Shown piece by piece: positions 37,517-50,625 of a DNA stretch of 64,000 bases; the first letter of the stretch is position 1, and the number at the start of each line of letters is the position of its first letter. The translations under genes were made by a program, and so were the position numbers. Below the pieces are notes generated by a model. It did not search any database, was not told where the DNA came from, and saw nothing but the letters and a program-made list of their open reading frames with translations. The DNA is from Adineta vaga (lineage: Eukaryota > Rotifera): the NCBI GenBank assembly GCA_021613535.1, contig CP075497.1:12028001-12092000 (forward strand). The letters run 5' to 3'.

Positions 37517-40500
37517 TTAGACTAATTCCAAGACTTTAACAACACCTTGACTGTTTGCTGCCAATAAAATATTTTCACGCTAAAAAAGATGAAACATTTT
37601 TACAATTCAAAGAAAACAACAAACTAAAATGAAAGAATTCAACTTACATTACTCCAACACATAGCACTGACAAATTCATTTCCAGTTTCTTCTTTTTTTA
37701 CACGATCAGGATTAGTTGCTGTTGTCTTCACTGTTCCATTCGTTTGTTCATCAAATTTATAACTAAGTAATGGTCGAGAGATTTCACGTTGGTATAAATG
37801 AACTGTATTCGATTCACTACCTAAAATCAGATATTTTCACAAGGATAATAAGCCATTCTTTCCATCACAAATGAATATTCTTACCACAAACAATATAATT
37901 ATTTGATACGGCTAAACCGACGAAATTCTTTTCATTAACATGTCCACGATAAGTTCGTAGACATTGACCTTCCGTGACACGCCATAAACGAAGTTGACTA
38001 TCGGTGGATGCAGAGACAATTTCATTATTCGATAAAAATCTCGCGTAAGATACGGCTTTTTTATGACCTTTTAATAAATTACAAGGTTCACGTGTATTAC
38101 GTAAATCAAAATAATATAAATTATGATCAGCAGTGCCAAAGACAATATTATATTGAGAATCAGGTTTAAATTTTACACAACAAACATTCGATTTAGCATC
38201 AATTGTTGTAACTGAATAATCGTTATGCATTGACCAGATTTTAACTGAGAAAAATAAACAAACAACAACAATAAAATTGATGGAGTTTTGTGAAATCAAA
38301 GAATATTACCTCGACAATCATCGGAACAAGATGCAAGTAATTTTGGATCTGATGAACAAAAATCGACACTCCATGCTCGTTTTTCATGTTCCTAAAAAGA
38401 AAAATTTCTCCTTATAAAATTCTCTTTCATGACAAAAATCTTTTACTTGAAATGTTCGAACTTTTTGTGCTGTAGCCATATCCCAAATAGAAACAAATCC
38501 ATCATAATCACTTGATGCTAAGTAATTCCGTAAATATGGATTCCAACTGATACAACTTAATTTAGCTGTACATAAAACTTCTTTTGTTGGATAATGTAAA
38601 TCAACTGTATTATCAAGAATCGATTGATATTCATATAACTTTTAAAAAGCAAATTAAACTACAAAGCTTTGTTATTCAATAGAACCTACTTTAATCTTTT
38701 TTGAAACACCAGCAACAGCGAAATGTTCATAATCACGATCGAATTCAATACTAAAAATGAGAAACTATTATTCAATTTTTTAGCAATATTTAGTTACATA
38801 CCTTGATACAATACTAGCTTGAGCAAAATTTTCTCCAACAAAATTAACCGTGGCTATGGGTTTACATCGTGAATATTTTGTTACAGAAGCTAAATTATCT
38901 CGGAATGAACTTAATCCACTATCACCGTTACACGATCCATCTAAATAGTAGAAAAAAAAGATGATTATTTCGAAAAGAAAAACTTTCTATTCACCATTTT
39001 CAACAGATAATCTTAAAGAATTTCTGGTCGAAAAGTAAATATTTGTTAAATCATCCATAAAACGCATCATAATTTTTGTACGATTTTCAATATCATCATT
39101 TGTTGTCAAACCAAGTTTATTAGTTTCTTCCGGAACCTTGAAAATTTAATATATTTTCTACAGAATCAAACAAATCATATTCAATACGTACCACAGCACC
39201 ACCTGGTGCAATTCTCGATCCAAGACATTCCGTTTTAATTAGACTTGATGAACTTGTTGTTGTTGTTGAACCAGGTAGAACCGCTGAAGATGACATTGAT
39301 GTTGTCGTTGCAACTTGTTGTTTATCTATTTTCATATCAGGTGTCGCATGAAGATCCTATTTCAAAGAAAATACACAATATGATTTTTTTTCTACGGATT
39401 CGAAATTTAACTAACTTGTCCTCCGGGTTGTGTCCAATTAGGAACAGTATCATTAACAATAGTTGTATGACTTGATGTTGAAGATAATTCTTCTTTAATA
39501 TCAATCGTTGACTTTGAGAGAATTGGATTATCATCAGGAATTTGTTTGGAATTTGATGGATTATTTACATTTGTTGAAGAACATTTTTGTCGTTTATTCA
39601 TTTGTTTTAAATCTTGATCAACAATATTTAATTCTTTTGTCAAGGATTCAATCGCCTTTAAAAAGAAATTCAATTCAATCATTTCGTTTCTTAAATAAAA
39701 TAAATCTTACTCCATTTCTTTCATGATGAACATGCATTAAAAAGATTTCCAATAGACGATTATGAACATATTCACTATTCTAATCAAAACAAAACAAAAA
39801 AATGAATTCGAAATTTTTCACAAATAATTCTCACGAACCGAATCAATTTTGTCTTTATGTTGACGAATAACAGAAATAAGTCGATCAAGATCCACAGTAT
39901 TCAATGCATGAACATTAGTTACCATATCAGAGATATGGTCAACAATACCCTGAAAGAAGAAAACGAATTTTTTTTAAAATATTCGTTTCAATAACATACA
40001 CCAAATTTGCCAAATGTTTGAGGTAAAGGACGTTGTTGGCGATACTTTTCAATAATTGCATTGACTAAAATTTTCAAAATGAAGTTTTTTTGAAAGGTAA
40101 TTTGAAGTTCTTACGAGTATAATTTGGAAAAATATCACATGTTTGAAGACTTAATTGACATTTTGGACAACGACGAAGAGATTCAACCGTTCGTTGAAGA
40201 CATTTATTACTACAAATTATCAAATGAAGAAGAAATATTAAAGTGATAAAAATCAAAATAATCAATGAAGGTTAAGAAGATTCTCATTGATATTTTATCT
40301 GAAGGTGATCCAAAATGAGATTTCTCATTGAAAATCTTACCAGAAACTATGTCCACATCGAGAAACAAATGCTTCGTTGATTAATTCAAAGCAGATTGGA
40401 CTAAAAACACAACGGAATTATTCTTCATTTAAAAATTCAATCATTATACTCTAACCAATTATAATCTTCTTCAGCAGTTGAAGGGCGTGCAGCAGGTGGT

Positions 40501-40592
40501 TCGATTTTAGGTGATACAATTGAAGTTGTAGTTGTTGTTTGAGATGTTGATGAAGAAAGTTCATCGGTACGAGTTCGTTTTACTCCTGACAT
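37517..40592 (-). CDS. COP1: COP1 RING/WD40 E3 ubiquitin ligase
   Basis: Sixteen exons on the minus strand, 40592 to 37517, about 716 residues. Exon tops and bottoms: 40592-40456, 40400-40341, 40209-40115, 40064-40000, 39949-39839, 39779-39711, 39655-39416, 39356-39192, 39136-38995, 38940-38804, 38750-38690, 38638-38447, 38391-38310, 38244-37885, 37820-37648, 37579-37517. The RING finger reads [20 protein letters not shown] then CNKC and RCPKC. A coiled-coil/linker region rich in Ser/Thr follows, then IYFSTRNS and seven WD40 repeats ([48 protein letters not shown]), ending VLLAANSQG-type and KVLELV. COP1 targets transcription factors for degradation via CUL4-DDB1 in animals. It is head-to-head with the ERK gene, 617 bp apart. 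Confidence 0.95.
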
Positions 40593-41209
40593 ATTAATTT
40601 GCACTAGAAGAAGAAAAATATTGTATTTGAAATTTTCTTTTACGAATCTACGAACGTCTTCGACGTCTTGTATGATGTACGTGAATGATCGACGGATGAA
40701 ATGTTTCAATTGAATGTATAGAAACAATTCACTGACGTTTTTCTTTTTTCTTCTTTTCTTACCAAATACACAACGGACGAACAATGAATGATCTTTGATA
40801 GACTAAGAATTTAATTGTTCATAAATTAGTTATTCTTCTTGAAAATTTTTTTGAAATTGAATAAAAATCTTTTTTTTCTTCGTTTACTGTTCGAGTTTAG
40901 AAATTATTTTATGCAATGATGAAAAAATCTATATCAAGTTCATAAGGAGATAAACATCGAAAATTTCATTGGATAAGATTTTAACCAATGAGAATAAAGA
41001 GAGAAAATATTTCTTTCAAATCATTTTTCATCGGAACGGGAAAATCAAGATTTTCTCTAATAGAATTTTCCTTTAATTGATAATCTTTTCAAGATTTTAT
41101 TAATGATTAAATTAGTTATGTAATCACATTAATCTTCTGATCAAATATTGTATAACATAACAACTGTTCAATTCTTCCTTTGCCTCTCTCTCTCTAGATT
41201 TCATCAAAA
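40593..41209. promoter_or_regulatory. Shared COP1/ERK divergent promoter region
   Basis: The 617 bp between the divergent start codons must contain both transcription starts. A CT-rich tract ending CTCTCTCTAG precedes the ERK ATG by 12 nt and looks like a splice acceptor, so the ERK leader may be spliced. No TATA box was assigned. Confidence 0.5.
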
Positions 41210-42776
<1,567 letters not shown>

Positions 42777-42919
42777 TTTTTCTTTCAATCTAGTCATTAA
42801 TTTCTTTTACATATATATATAGTTCTGTCAGATATTTTCGTGTGTATGTTTTTTGAAGAAGAATTTTTTTGTGTTAGAAGAAAAAAAAACAAGACGAAAA
42901 ATGATAATTTGTTCTAGAA

Positions 42920-43297
42920 ATGACTTTATATGAAATTCTTGGTGTTTCACCGGATTGTTCATCTGAACTTCTTCGACAAGAATATCATCGTTTATTACTT
43001 GAATATCATCCTGATAAAAGGAAAACCAATGATTCATCCACACAAAATCGATTTGAACAAATTCAAAATGCATATAAAATTCTTTCCAATACGGAACTTC
43101 GATTAAAATATGATCAAGAACAAGAACGTCAACATTTGCATACACTTCCACATACAAATATTGATTCAAATGATTTTGATGATGATAATCAATATACTTG
43201 TCGATGTGGAACTGTTTTAGAAATCGATCAAGATATTAATTTTGATATTATTGAATGTCCAAATTGTTCTATGAAAATCGAATTAAAAAATAAATAA
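42920..43297 (+). CDS. DNAJC24: DNAJC24/DPH4 J-protein with CSL zinc finger
   Basis: Single exon, 125 residues. J-domain from residue 1 (LYEILGVS) with the HPD motif in LEYHPDKRK, followed by a CSL-type zinc-binding domain: YTCRCGTVLEID ... IECPNCSMKIEL, giving CxC and CxxC ligands. This order is that of DPH4, which supports diphthamide synthesis on elongation factor 2 by serving the Dph3/Dph1-2 step and binding iron. It begins 143 nt after the ERK stop; TTTGTTCTAG two bases before the ATG looks like a splice acceptor, consistent with trans-splicing of a shared transcript. Length and motifs fit human DNAJC24 (about 149 residues). Confidence 0.9.
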   Translation: MTLYEILGVSPDCSSELLRQEYHRLLLEYHPDKRKTNDSSTQNRFEQIQNAYKILSNTELRLKYDQEQERQHLHTLPHTNIDSNDFDDDNQYTCRCGTVLEIDQDINFDIIECPNCSMKIELKNK

Positions 43298-45342
43298 AAA
43301 TGACATCTTTATCAGCTAGATCTTTCGTTCAATCAATATGTTACTAAAAGTTCTAATATTCATTTCGACTGACTTTAAAGGACATCAAAAACAAGCAACA
43401 ATCATATAAGTTTTCTGTCTATCTTCACACAGTTCATATTTTATTATATTGCTGTAGAGAAAAGGTAGGGCAACTAACTGGTATTCTCAAGATCTTTATA
43501 AGACCAAAAGAACTGAGAGGTGGCGGAATGGAAAGGTGGTGTATCGATGCCCTCAAGACTCCTCTTTCTAATAGGGAAAGGCGCAGATCTCTATCTTATT
43601 TCTATCAAAATTTATCCAATGTATAACCAAGTCTTTTTCTTTTGCTGCTTCTATGATGCTTATGAATTTTCAAAATTTTTCATTTATATTCAAAGTTGTA
43701 CGAGGTAACTAGTTCAGACTATAACAATGTGTAACAAATGCTTGTGTCTATAATTAAATAGTGAAGAAAAAAACTGACATCAACAATTTACAGAACCATT
43801 CATGTATTAAATCGAATATCTACAATGTTTTTGTGTCAATCTTGAAAAAGAGATGACTAGATGGCATCTCGATTTCATCTGAAATGCGAGATGAGGTACG
43901 AAGGCACTGGTTTCTTTGGTTCTCTTTCGCCTTCTTTTGTGACTATTTGTTCTCTTGAAGGTGAGGGTGTATGTATACTCTAATCACATCTTCTGCTTCA
44001 CATTTTTGTATGACAAAGAAAATTCTAATAGTTAAATAAAATTTATTATTGAATGATTAGAATTTCAAGAAATATATTGAAATTAAAATAATTTTATGAA
44101 GACCAATGTCTCTCACATCGTGCGCTTACATCACTATAACCTATAAAGAGTGTACATTCGTCGTAATTGAAAGCACACAATTCCATACATCTTCAAATGG
44201 AACAATAAGGTTCATCAAGAGAGAATTCGACTTGAAACATCGGTTTACAATCACTTCCCGTGCAACATGTACAATTACATATATTTCCATATTTTGAGTC
44301 TGTCAAACAAATCAGATTGACCATATGATAAAAAGAAAGATACAAAATAAAACATACTTGAGTTGTTTTTAGATGATTTTAATTAAGAAGATACTTTTTT
44401 GGCTTTGTGCTTATTTCAAATATATTATCAGGTCTTTATAAGAGCCATTTTTAATTCTTTATTTGATAAAACTTAAATGTATCATTGTCAAAGAATATCA
44501 TCATTAATTGCTTTTTGATGAATTTTCTTTTTGATCATGTAGAATATCGAATGACAGACGAAAAGATTAATATCATCTGTTAGTTTTGTTTTTATTTAAA
44601 AGATGATACTCTTCTTTTTAATATTTTATTCGAAAGAACATCTATGTTTCTTTATTTTAGTAAGTACTATCATTGCATATAATTTAACAAAGTCTAATTA
44701 ATTAAACTATTTGTTTTGTGTAATATCAAATGAGAATTTCGAATAAATTATCCTAAATTAAAATTCAATCAAAAGTGTTTTCATTAGAAATACGAGACAT
44801 AAGAGTCAATTAAAAGTAATGCCAGAGGGAGATGCTTTTTTCCTTATAAATTGTTAATGAAAATTTTCTTTGTTTATAAACAAATAGAACATCTTTTCGT
44901 CTATCTTTGTAGACAATTTGATCAATATTCTTACAGAAACATCAGATAAATATTTTTTCATACGATATTAATATTATTTCTAACAAACCAGTGGTTTATG
45001 ATCCATATAAAGTTTTCTTCTGAGAATGAAAGATTAAGGGCGATGGTGGAGTAGTGTATTTTTATCTAATTAATAGTTTCTAAATATATATCTTTCTATT
45101 AAATTCTATTGTTTATAGATGATTTGAACACATCAATACTGACAACAAGGTTTTAATGTAAATTACTTTTACATACGTCACCTGAATGACTCAATATTTT
45201 CATTGACGGAGGGTCATTCATCCGTGCGACGGAGTATAAGTATTAAAATGAGCCGCACATGATATTTTTTTGTAATATTCACGTATTTGCTTTATAAGAC
45301 ACGTGTTTCGTGTTTGATTGTCGACGAAAAATAGCAAAATAC
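43298..45342. other. Intergenic, no gene confirmed
   Basis: Mostly AT-rich. Noted items: a tRNA-like phrase at about 43514-43590 (rejected), an imperfect hairpin at 43865-43893, and a G-rich motif near 43956. A GACGGAG direct repeat with TATAAG lies near 45206-45240, just upstream of the next gene and possibly its core promoter. Confidence 0.45.
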
Positions 45343-47775
45343 ATGGCTTCTCTTGCTCCCAAATCTCCAATTTCAAAAATAAAAGCTCGTTCAACAAATG
45401 GCGAAACCGATTCATTAGAGCATAGTGTTGAAGATGTAACTATTATTTGGTTTGATCAATATATGGATGAATCGGTTAATCCTGAAGATGTGGAAAAAAC
45501 GAAAAGTTTATTACGAAAAATTAATGATTATGTTTTATTTTTTTCCACGCCGGATCCATGTATGGAATATATTAAATCAGTTCCAAAAGAGAAAATCTTC
45601 CTGATCACATCCGGTTATTATGCACTTGAATATCTCGATAAAATTCATTCATTAATACAAATTGATTCTGTTTTTATCTTTTGTGTTTTTCGAAGTAAAT
45701 ATGTACCATTAATGGAGAAATATTCGAAAATTATTGATGTTTTTACTGAACACAAAGATTTAATGACATCATTAACAAATAATGTGGAATTAGTGACAAA
45801 ACAAGCAGCTGTTTTCGGTTTATTCGATGGAAAACAACGACCAACAAGATATTTAACAAGAGAATCAGCTTCATTTCTTTGGTTTCAATTATTAACGGAT
45901 GTTTTAAAATCGATGACAATATCTGATAGAAATAATAGTGGAATCGAAGAAATGCTTATTCATTGTCAAATTTATTATCGAACTAATCGACTTGAACTAA
46001 ACAATATTGAAGAATTTCGTAAAATTTATGTAAGTTTATTCATAAAAAGAATAAAACAAATATAAATATAATTGATTTAGAAACCTGAAGATGCAATTGT
46101 TTGGTATAGTAAACAATCATTTGTTTATCGATCAGTAAATAAAGCATTACGTACAGAAGATATTGAAGCATTGTATACATTTCGTGTTTATATTACACAT
46201 TTACGTACTCAAATTGCTTATGAACATGATCAACTTCGACGAAGATGTCGTAATGCAAAATCGAATATCATACATTTATATCGTGGATTGAAAATGACGA
46301 ATGCAGAAATTGCACAAATGCGTGATAATGTCGGAGGATTAATATCAATGAATGGATTCTTTTCAACAAGTCGAGATATGGAACAAGCCGTTCGATTTGC
46401 AACAAAACCATCACAAAGAAATGAAGTTATAGGAGTTCTATTAGAAATTGATGGAGATGTTAATTTAGATAAAATGATTTTTGCTGATATTGCAAAATTT
46501 AGTATTTATCCAAATGAACAAGAAGTGCTTTTTGATTTAGCAACAGTTTTTAAAATTGTTCATGCGGAATTTGATAAAGGAAGAAATCTATGGATCATTC
46601 AATTATCAGGTATATTGAATAAAACCTTTCATTGTATAGATGAATGTCTTTCTCTGAAACTTACATTGATAATGGATCATTCATTTGTTTTCTTTTTATC
46701 AGGTGTTGGAAAATCATCATATACAGTAAATGAATATATCAAAAGTATTGGTAAAGAAAGTGACGAAACAAATTCTACGCTATTATTCGGTCGATTAGTA
46801 AGTTCTTCTCGATTGTAATCTTACTTTTCAATAGACTTTTTTTTTGTGTCATAGATGTGTGACATGGGTGAATATACAAAATCGGAAAAATATTTCAAAC
46901 GTATTTTAACTTCTCTTCCTCCCAATCATAAAGATATTCCGAATATAAATTTTTATCTTGGACGTGTTTGTTATCTTCGTGGTCAATATAAACAAGCTTT
47001 AGAATCTTATGAGCAAGCTTTAGTTTTACAAAAACATGAAATTGAACCAGAAAAACAATCATTAGACATAGCTCGAACTTTACATAATATCGGAAATATT
47101 TATTTAGATCAAAAACAAACAACTAAAGCTATGGAATATTTTGAAGAAGCTTTAGAAATGAAACGTGCAAAATTAGTTGATAATCTTGATCATCCATCGA
47201 TAGCAACAACATTAACTGCAATTGCAACAATTCATCGACGGCGTGGAAATCTAACAAAAGCATTAGAATTATATCAACAATCTTATGAAATGAAAAAACT
47301 TGCTCTACCAACTGATCATCCATCGATTGCTGATTCATTAAATAATCTTGGCATTGTTTATCAAGAAATGGATGATTATGGACAAGCATTAGATTGCTAT
47401 AAGAAATCTTTAAGAATTAAACAAAAAACATTGCCACCAACACATCCATCGATTAGTGCGACATTAAATAATATTGGAATTATTTATCGAAAAGAAGGAA
47501 ATTATGACCAAGCTTTAAGTTCTTATATGCAAGCATTAGAAATTGAACAATTAACATTATCATCAGATAATTTAGATCTTGCCGATACGTTTAATAATCT
47601 ATGTGTTCTATATTATGAACAATCACAGTATGAGAAAGCTTTAGAAATGGCTGAGTCGAAAATGAATATTTTGAAAAAACATTTCACTGATGATGATGAA
47701 CAAGTGATACAAACAGAGGAGACTATTGAAGAAATCAAACGACAATTAAAAGAAGCTGCAGATGCTTATTTTTAA
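45343..47775 (+). CDS. ADP-ribosyltransferase with TPR repeats
   Basis: Four exons, 45343-46029, 46081-46609, 46703-46797 and 46855-47775; 743 residues. Residues 30-200 form an alpha/beta domain (VTIIWFDQYMD ... YVLFFSTPDPCMEYI ... IFLITSGYYA ... SVFIFCV) resembling a receiver- or TIR-like fold. Residues about 270-420 are a mono-ADP-ribosyltransferase of the R-S-E type: HLYRGLKM, FFSTSRD and NEQEVLFD (ExE). The C-terminal 300 residues hold about six to seven kinesin-light-chain-like TPRs of 42 residues (e.g. HPSIADSLNNLGIVYQEMDDYGQAL). Such fusions are abundant in bdelloids. Predicted activity is transfer of ADP-ribose from NAD to an arginine on a TPR-recruited target; the target is unknown. 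AATAAA at 47825. Confidence 0.88.
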
Positions 47776-47920
47776 ATCTAGAAAGTTGTTGTATAGATAT
47801 TCTTGTTTCTTGTTTATGTTTTTCAATAAATCTTAGACAAATCGTACAGAAACAGATTAAAATTCTAATGCGCAGTTGATTGACATTCCGCGCCAGATTG
47901 ATCATTTTAAATAAACTAGC

Positions 47921-49318
47921 ATGCCAAAGAAAAAGAAGAAGATTAAAAAATCTGCTCCAAATCCCATTCATTATGTTCAACTTCGAACACATCGTCAATA
48001 TCCAAATGAAGTTCATTATATGTCACATTTGCAAGTACATAATTCCAAACTTCAACCACTTGTTTATGATATTGATCGTTTATTGAATCAAAAATGGATT
48101 CATATTCGTCGATCACAAATCATCACACAATTCGATGAAATTCACAATGAAGAAATTCAAAAGAATTTTCTACATAAAGTAATGAAAGAAATTTCTTTGT
48201 TTGATTCGATTTGTTTATTGTAGATAAATTTAATTGATTATAAATATTTTTCTATTAACAATCAATTTGATGAAAATAATCAATTTCTTCGCGAGATTTT
48301 TATTCGTTCAATTGATACGATCGATCATCTTTTATATTTATATGAACAAATAGAGAAAAATCAACGAAATCTTTATGAATATCGTTTAGATCTATTAAAA
48401 TATGAATTTGAACAAGAACAACAATCATTAAACGATCTTTTTCTTAATAAAGAAATCGTTGAATTAAATAATCAAATAAATATATTAAATGCAATTGAAC
48501 AAGATGATATTCTCAAACAAAATATACAATTTAAATTAGATAAACAACAATTACAAGAAAATTTTATTAAAGATTTAACATTATTACATACAGATTTTCG
48601 AACAGAATTCCTTTCATTAAGATCAACAATAAAAAAAGTTTGTAAATATAATAAAGAAAAAACTTAATATATATAAATATAGATAAACCATTTGAACGGA
48701 CAACAAACGAATACAATTTCGAAAAATTGTCGTCATTTATATGGAAAAACATCTCGATCTCAACAACGCATCGAACAGGAAGTGAAATCGATATCGACAT
48801 TGAAAAGAAAAATTAATGAAACAAAACAATTCATTGATCAAAATCATATAAATCATAGAATAGATGAACTTAAACAATGCACAGTAATTTCCGTAAATGA
48901 AAAACCGATTCAAATCGTCAGTCAAGTGATTTCACAACGAAAATATTTATCAAATAAATCTCAAGTAGTTTTCCGTCGTTTCGTTGTTCTTACTGATAAT
49001 ATTCAAAAAGATCTTCAAAGAAAATTAACAAAAGTTGAGCGAATACTTTTATTAATGAATCAATGTCAACGATTAGAATTAGAAGAAGAAAAACTTCTTC
49101 AAATATCATTTAATAATGATTTAAATCAACATTCTCGTATATGCCAATTAAAAATTGACAATTCGTTTGAAGAATTATCTTTGTTTTATAAACGATTTGC
49201 TCATGTTCAAATGGATCTTTATATTCGAATAGAAGAAAACAAATCTCTGAAAAAATTTCAAAACTTTTTTAGAAAACAAACCAAAATTGCTTTTGGATAC
49301 ATCGACTCTGTTCACTAA
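47921..49318 (+). CDS. CCDC65: DRC2/CCDC65-like axonemal protein
   Basis: Three exons, 47921-48178, 48224-48637 and 48683-49318; 435 residues, almost entirely coiled coil. It starts MPKKKKK as in CCDC65. The internal segments SIDTIDHLLYLYEQIEKNQ, YEFEQEQQSLNDLF and KVERILLLMNQCQRLELEEEKLL align by eye with the DRC2 blocks around 'LLALQRHRLSLLEE', 'LTKEFETER' and '[20 protein letters not shown]'. DRC2 is a nexin-dynein regulatory complex subunit needed for ciliary beating, fitting a ciliated animal. The second intron (45 nt) is supported because it removes several stops. The start lies 145 nt after the stop of the ART-TPR gene. Confidence 0.75.
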
Positions 49319-49861
49319 CATCTCATTGTTTCATATTAAGAATATATACACAAGTTTTTAACCGAATAAAACAATAATGTTTTACAATATCGGCACAGCA
49401 ATGATGGTTTCATATGAACTCAAATGACAATACTAAATCTAACAAACAAAAATCTGTGTACGTATACGAAGGGTCACAATTCCATATATGCAATAGAATA
49501 ACTAATCTGTTGTTCTATTTTATTGAACACTATACAATGTAAAGCATGTTTTTATTTTAAATCTAATTATGTGGAATAGTTCTGTAAGAAAAAACGAATT
49601 AATTACAAAAAAATACATTGATCCTATTTGTAATATATTAGTTCATAGAACTTTAATCAGTTATCGCAAGATAGAGAACAATATTGTTCATTGACACATT
49701 TGTCTCTTTTGAAACGAAAATTTTTATCGTTTTGAGTTCATCTTTGAATGAACAAGTTTTGTTTTTTACATGTTTCTCATCAGTAGAAACACCAGGAACA
49801 AGTAAGGAATGTTGAGTAAAAATAATTGAGTAATTAGGGTGAAAGAAAAATGTTTATGCGT
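49319..49861. other. Convergent 3' regions, no gene seen
   Basis: 3' UTR of DRC2 with AATAAA at about 49363, then AT-rich spacer up to the minus-strand membrane-protein stop. Confidence 0.55.
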
Positions 49862-50625
49862 TCAAGCATCATGAACGTTATCGTATATACTTAATTCTCT
49901 TCTACGTCTTGAGCAATATTTTAAATAGAACCATTGATCAGAATTTGGATAGAAGAATCGAATAGTAATCATAGCATAACCTGCTAGAATCAGGAATGAT
50001 TCGAAACATAGCATAAACAGTCCATTATCAGTAAAATTCACAAGAGATGAAAATACGACCACTAATATCATAATAATAACTGGTGTTAAAGGTGGACCAT
50101 AAAAGAATATAAGGCAATAAAATATCGAAAATCGTTGATGCAAAAATTGCAAGTTTTCCAATAAATAATGTACGAGATGTTTTGTATATGGTCATAGAAA
50201 GAAAACTTGAAAATTCTGGATATAGATGCAGCACCTGTGAACAATTCTTAATTATCTAATCCTACATTTTAGATTTATTCATAATTGTGACGAATTATGA
50301 GAGTGACTATGCCTAAGTCTTTCGATATGATGGTGTGTTGTGTTATCTGCACACTCACAATCGTGCCTTTCCTTTATTGACCATAATTTATATACACATG
50401 ATATAACAAAGAGATGACAAGGTCAGCTTCCGGTGAGCAGGTCGCATAGGTGAAATATAGATATACATTAACCGTTACAATAATGAATTTATTTAATTGA
50501 ATATGTTCTTTATTTATAATTCCGTGATATTCATATTGACGTCCAAATACGAAAGTGACTATGACAAAAATAAATGTATCAACAGCTAATAAAATCGTAT
50601 ATGATTGAGGGGATATTTGTGACAT
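49862..50625 (-). pseudogene. Five-helix membrane protein, frameshifted
   Basis: Exon 1 50625-50398 starts MSQISPQSYTILLAVDTF; a 163-nt intron follows, and exon 2 begins at 50234 (VLHLYPEFSSFLSM). After ...IFDILLPYI, near 50100, the frame shifts by one base. The remaining 75 codons (FFYGPPLTPVIIMILVVVF ... RRRRELSIYDNVHDA) read in another frame to the stop at 49862. Together they give about five hydrophobic helices and a basic tail. The family was not recognised; it has the feel of a small multi-pass membrane or receptor-like protein. Either a recent pseudogene or a one-base sequence error. Confidence 0.5.

Noticed and set aside
43514-43590. tRNA-Leu/Ser-like phrase (GAGAGGTGGCGGAATGGAAAGG ... 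CCCTCAAGACTC)
   Set aside because: The D-arm-like and anticodon-like parts look suggestive, but no matching 3' acceptor strand or T-loop GGTTCGA box follows, so a cloverleaf cannot be built.
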